Below are positions 5,403 through 5,681 of a stretch of 5,681 bases of DNA, one piece after another (positions within the stretch are counted from its first letter, which is position 1; each line of letters begins with the position of its first letter). A program made the position numbers and the translations under genes. The notes below the pieces were generated by a model, which was not told the origin of the DNA, did no database searches, and saw only the letters and a list, made by a program, of their open reading frames with translations. Source of the DNA: Bdellovibrionales bacterium (GTDB lineage: Bacteria > Bdellovibrionota > UBA1018 > CAIMNF01). The stretch spans positions 1-5,681 of the forward strand of contig CANGWP010000141.1 of assembly GCA_947457605.1 (NCBI GenBank), given 5' to 3'.

Positions 5403-5681
5403 ATGAATCCTATCATCCTGAAGGTCGGTCTGATCTCGTTTTTTGCAGACCTTTCGAGCGAGCTGCTCTACCCGATCACGCCACTCTTTCTTACCGGGGT
5501 CCTGCATGCTTCGATGACCTCCCTTGGTGCGATCGAAGGCTGTGCAGAGCTCACCGCAAGTTTATTGAAGGTTTGGGCTGGAAAGAAATCCGATCAGGTC
5601 GGAAAGCGAAAAAAATTTGTTTGGGGAGGGTATCTGATCTCGACCCTCTCAAAGGCTTCCATAGGACTTGCCACATCCTGG
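5403..5681 (+). CDS. MFS transporter, N-terminal part (cut by the window end)
   Basis: An open frame of 93 codons runs from ATG 5403 off the window end. The first residues form a membrane segment (IILKVGLISFFADLSSELLYPITPLFL), followed by a second (MTSLGAIEGCAELTASLLKVWA). Then comes GKKSDQVGKRKK, matching the major-facilitator loop 2-3 motif (GxxxDxxGRR-like), and a third segment (FVWGGYLISTLSKASIGLAT). The SFFADLSSE...YPITPLFLTGVL...GAIEG pattern is typical of a group of uncharacterised bacterial MFS carriers, probably inner-membrane, proton-driven exporters. The substrate cannot be told from this part. TAGG at 5391-5394 is a weak ribosome site 8 nt before the ATG. The 60-nt gap to the upstream gene holds no terminator. 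Confidence 0.85.
   Translation, partial: MNPIILKVGLISFFADLSSELLYPITPLFLTGVLHASMTSLGAIEGCAELTASLLKVWAGKKSDQVGKRKKFVWGGYLISTLSKASIGLATSW

Overview
The window reads as chromosomal DNA of a Gram-negative bacterium. It holds a six-repeat ribosomal protein S1 of the proteobacterial type, several exported proteins with signal peptides, and a probable outer-membrane beta-rich protein. The style of the S1 (long N-terminal extension, MGDILGDKLKG-like tail) and the exported hypothetical proteins suggest Bdellovibrionota or the former Deltaproteobacteria. That placement is an impression, not a proven assignment.

Layout. Positions 1-86 are the upstream region of rpsA, with a clear Shine-Dalgarno but no convincing promoter. 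Positions 87-1895 encode ribosomal protein S1 on the + strand. The next 110 bases are an unusually dense run of five hairpins, followed by a textbook rho-independent terminator at 2020-2055. Positions 2056-2258 hold no convincing gene but carry a 21-nt inverted repeat pair (2057-2077 and 2234-2254). On the - strand, 3547 down to 2259 encodes what looks like one exported beta-rich protein. It is split into two reading frames, overlapping by ATGA, in a short Asn-Gly-Met repeat region; removing 2 or 14 nt would rejoin the frames. Positions 3548-3705 are a divergent promoter region with a perfect 7+7 palindrome abutting a good - strand promoter. The promoter lies so close to the start codon that the mRNA may be leaderless.

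Three + strand genes follow. The first (3706-4437) is an exported class I glutamine-amidotransferase-like (BPL_N-type) protein with an apparent Cys-His-Glu triad. The second (4641-5342) is an exported protein of unknown function. The third (5403 to the window end) is the N-terminal part of an MFS transporter. Between the first two lies a 127-nt imperfect palindrome (4436-4562) with 32-nt arms, like a small non-autonomous mobile or palindromic repeat element. Its arms share the AAACTGG...CCAGTTT ends with the inverted repeats at 2057-2254, so the window may carry two members of one repeat family.

No pathway links rpsA to the other genes; S1 appears to be its own transcription unit. The most unusual items are the structured rpsA 3' region, the two inverted-repeat elements with common ends, and the broken or switchable exported protein gene. 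None can be called a new system from sequence alone.
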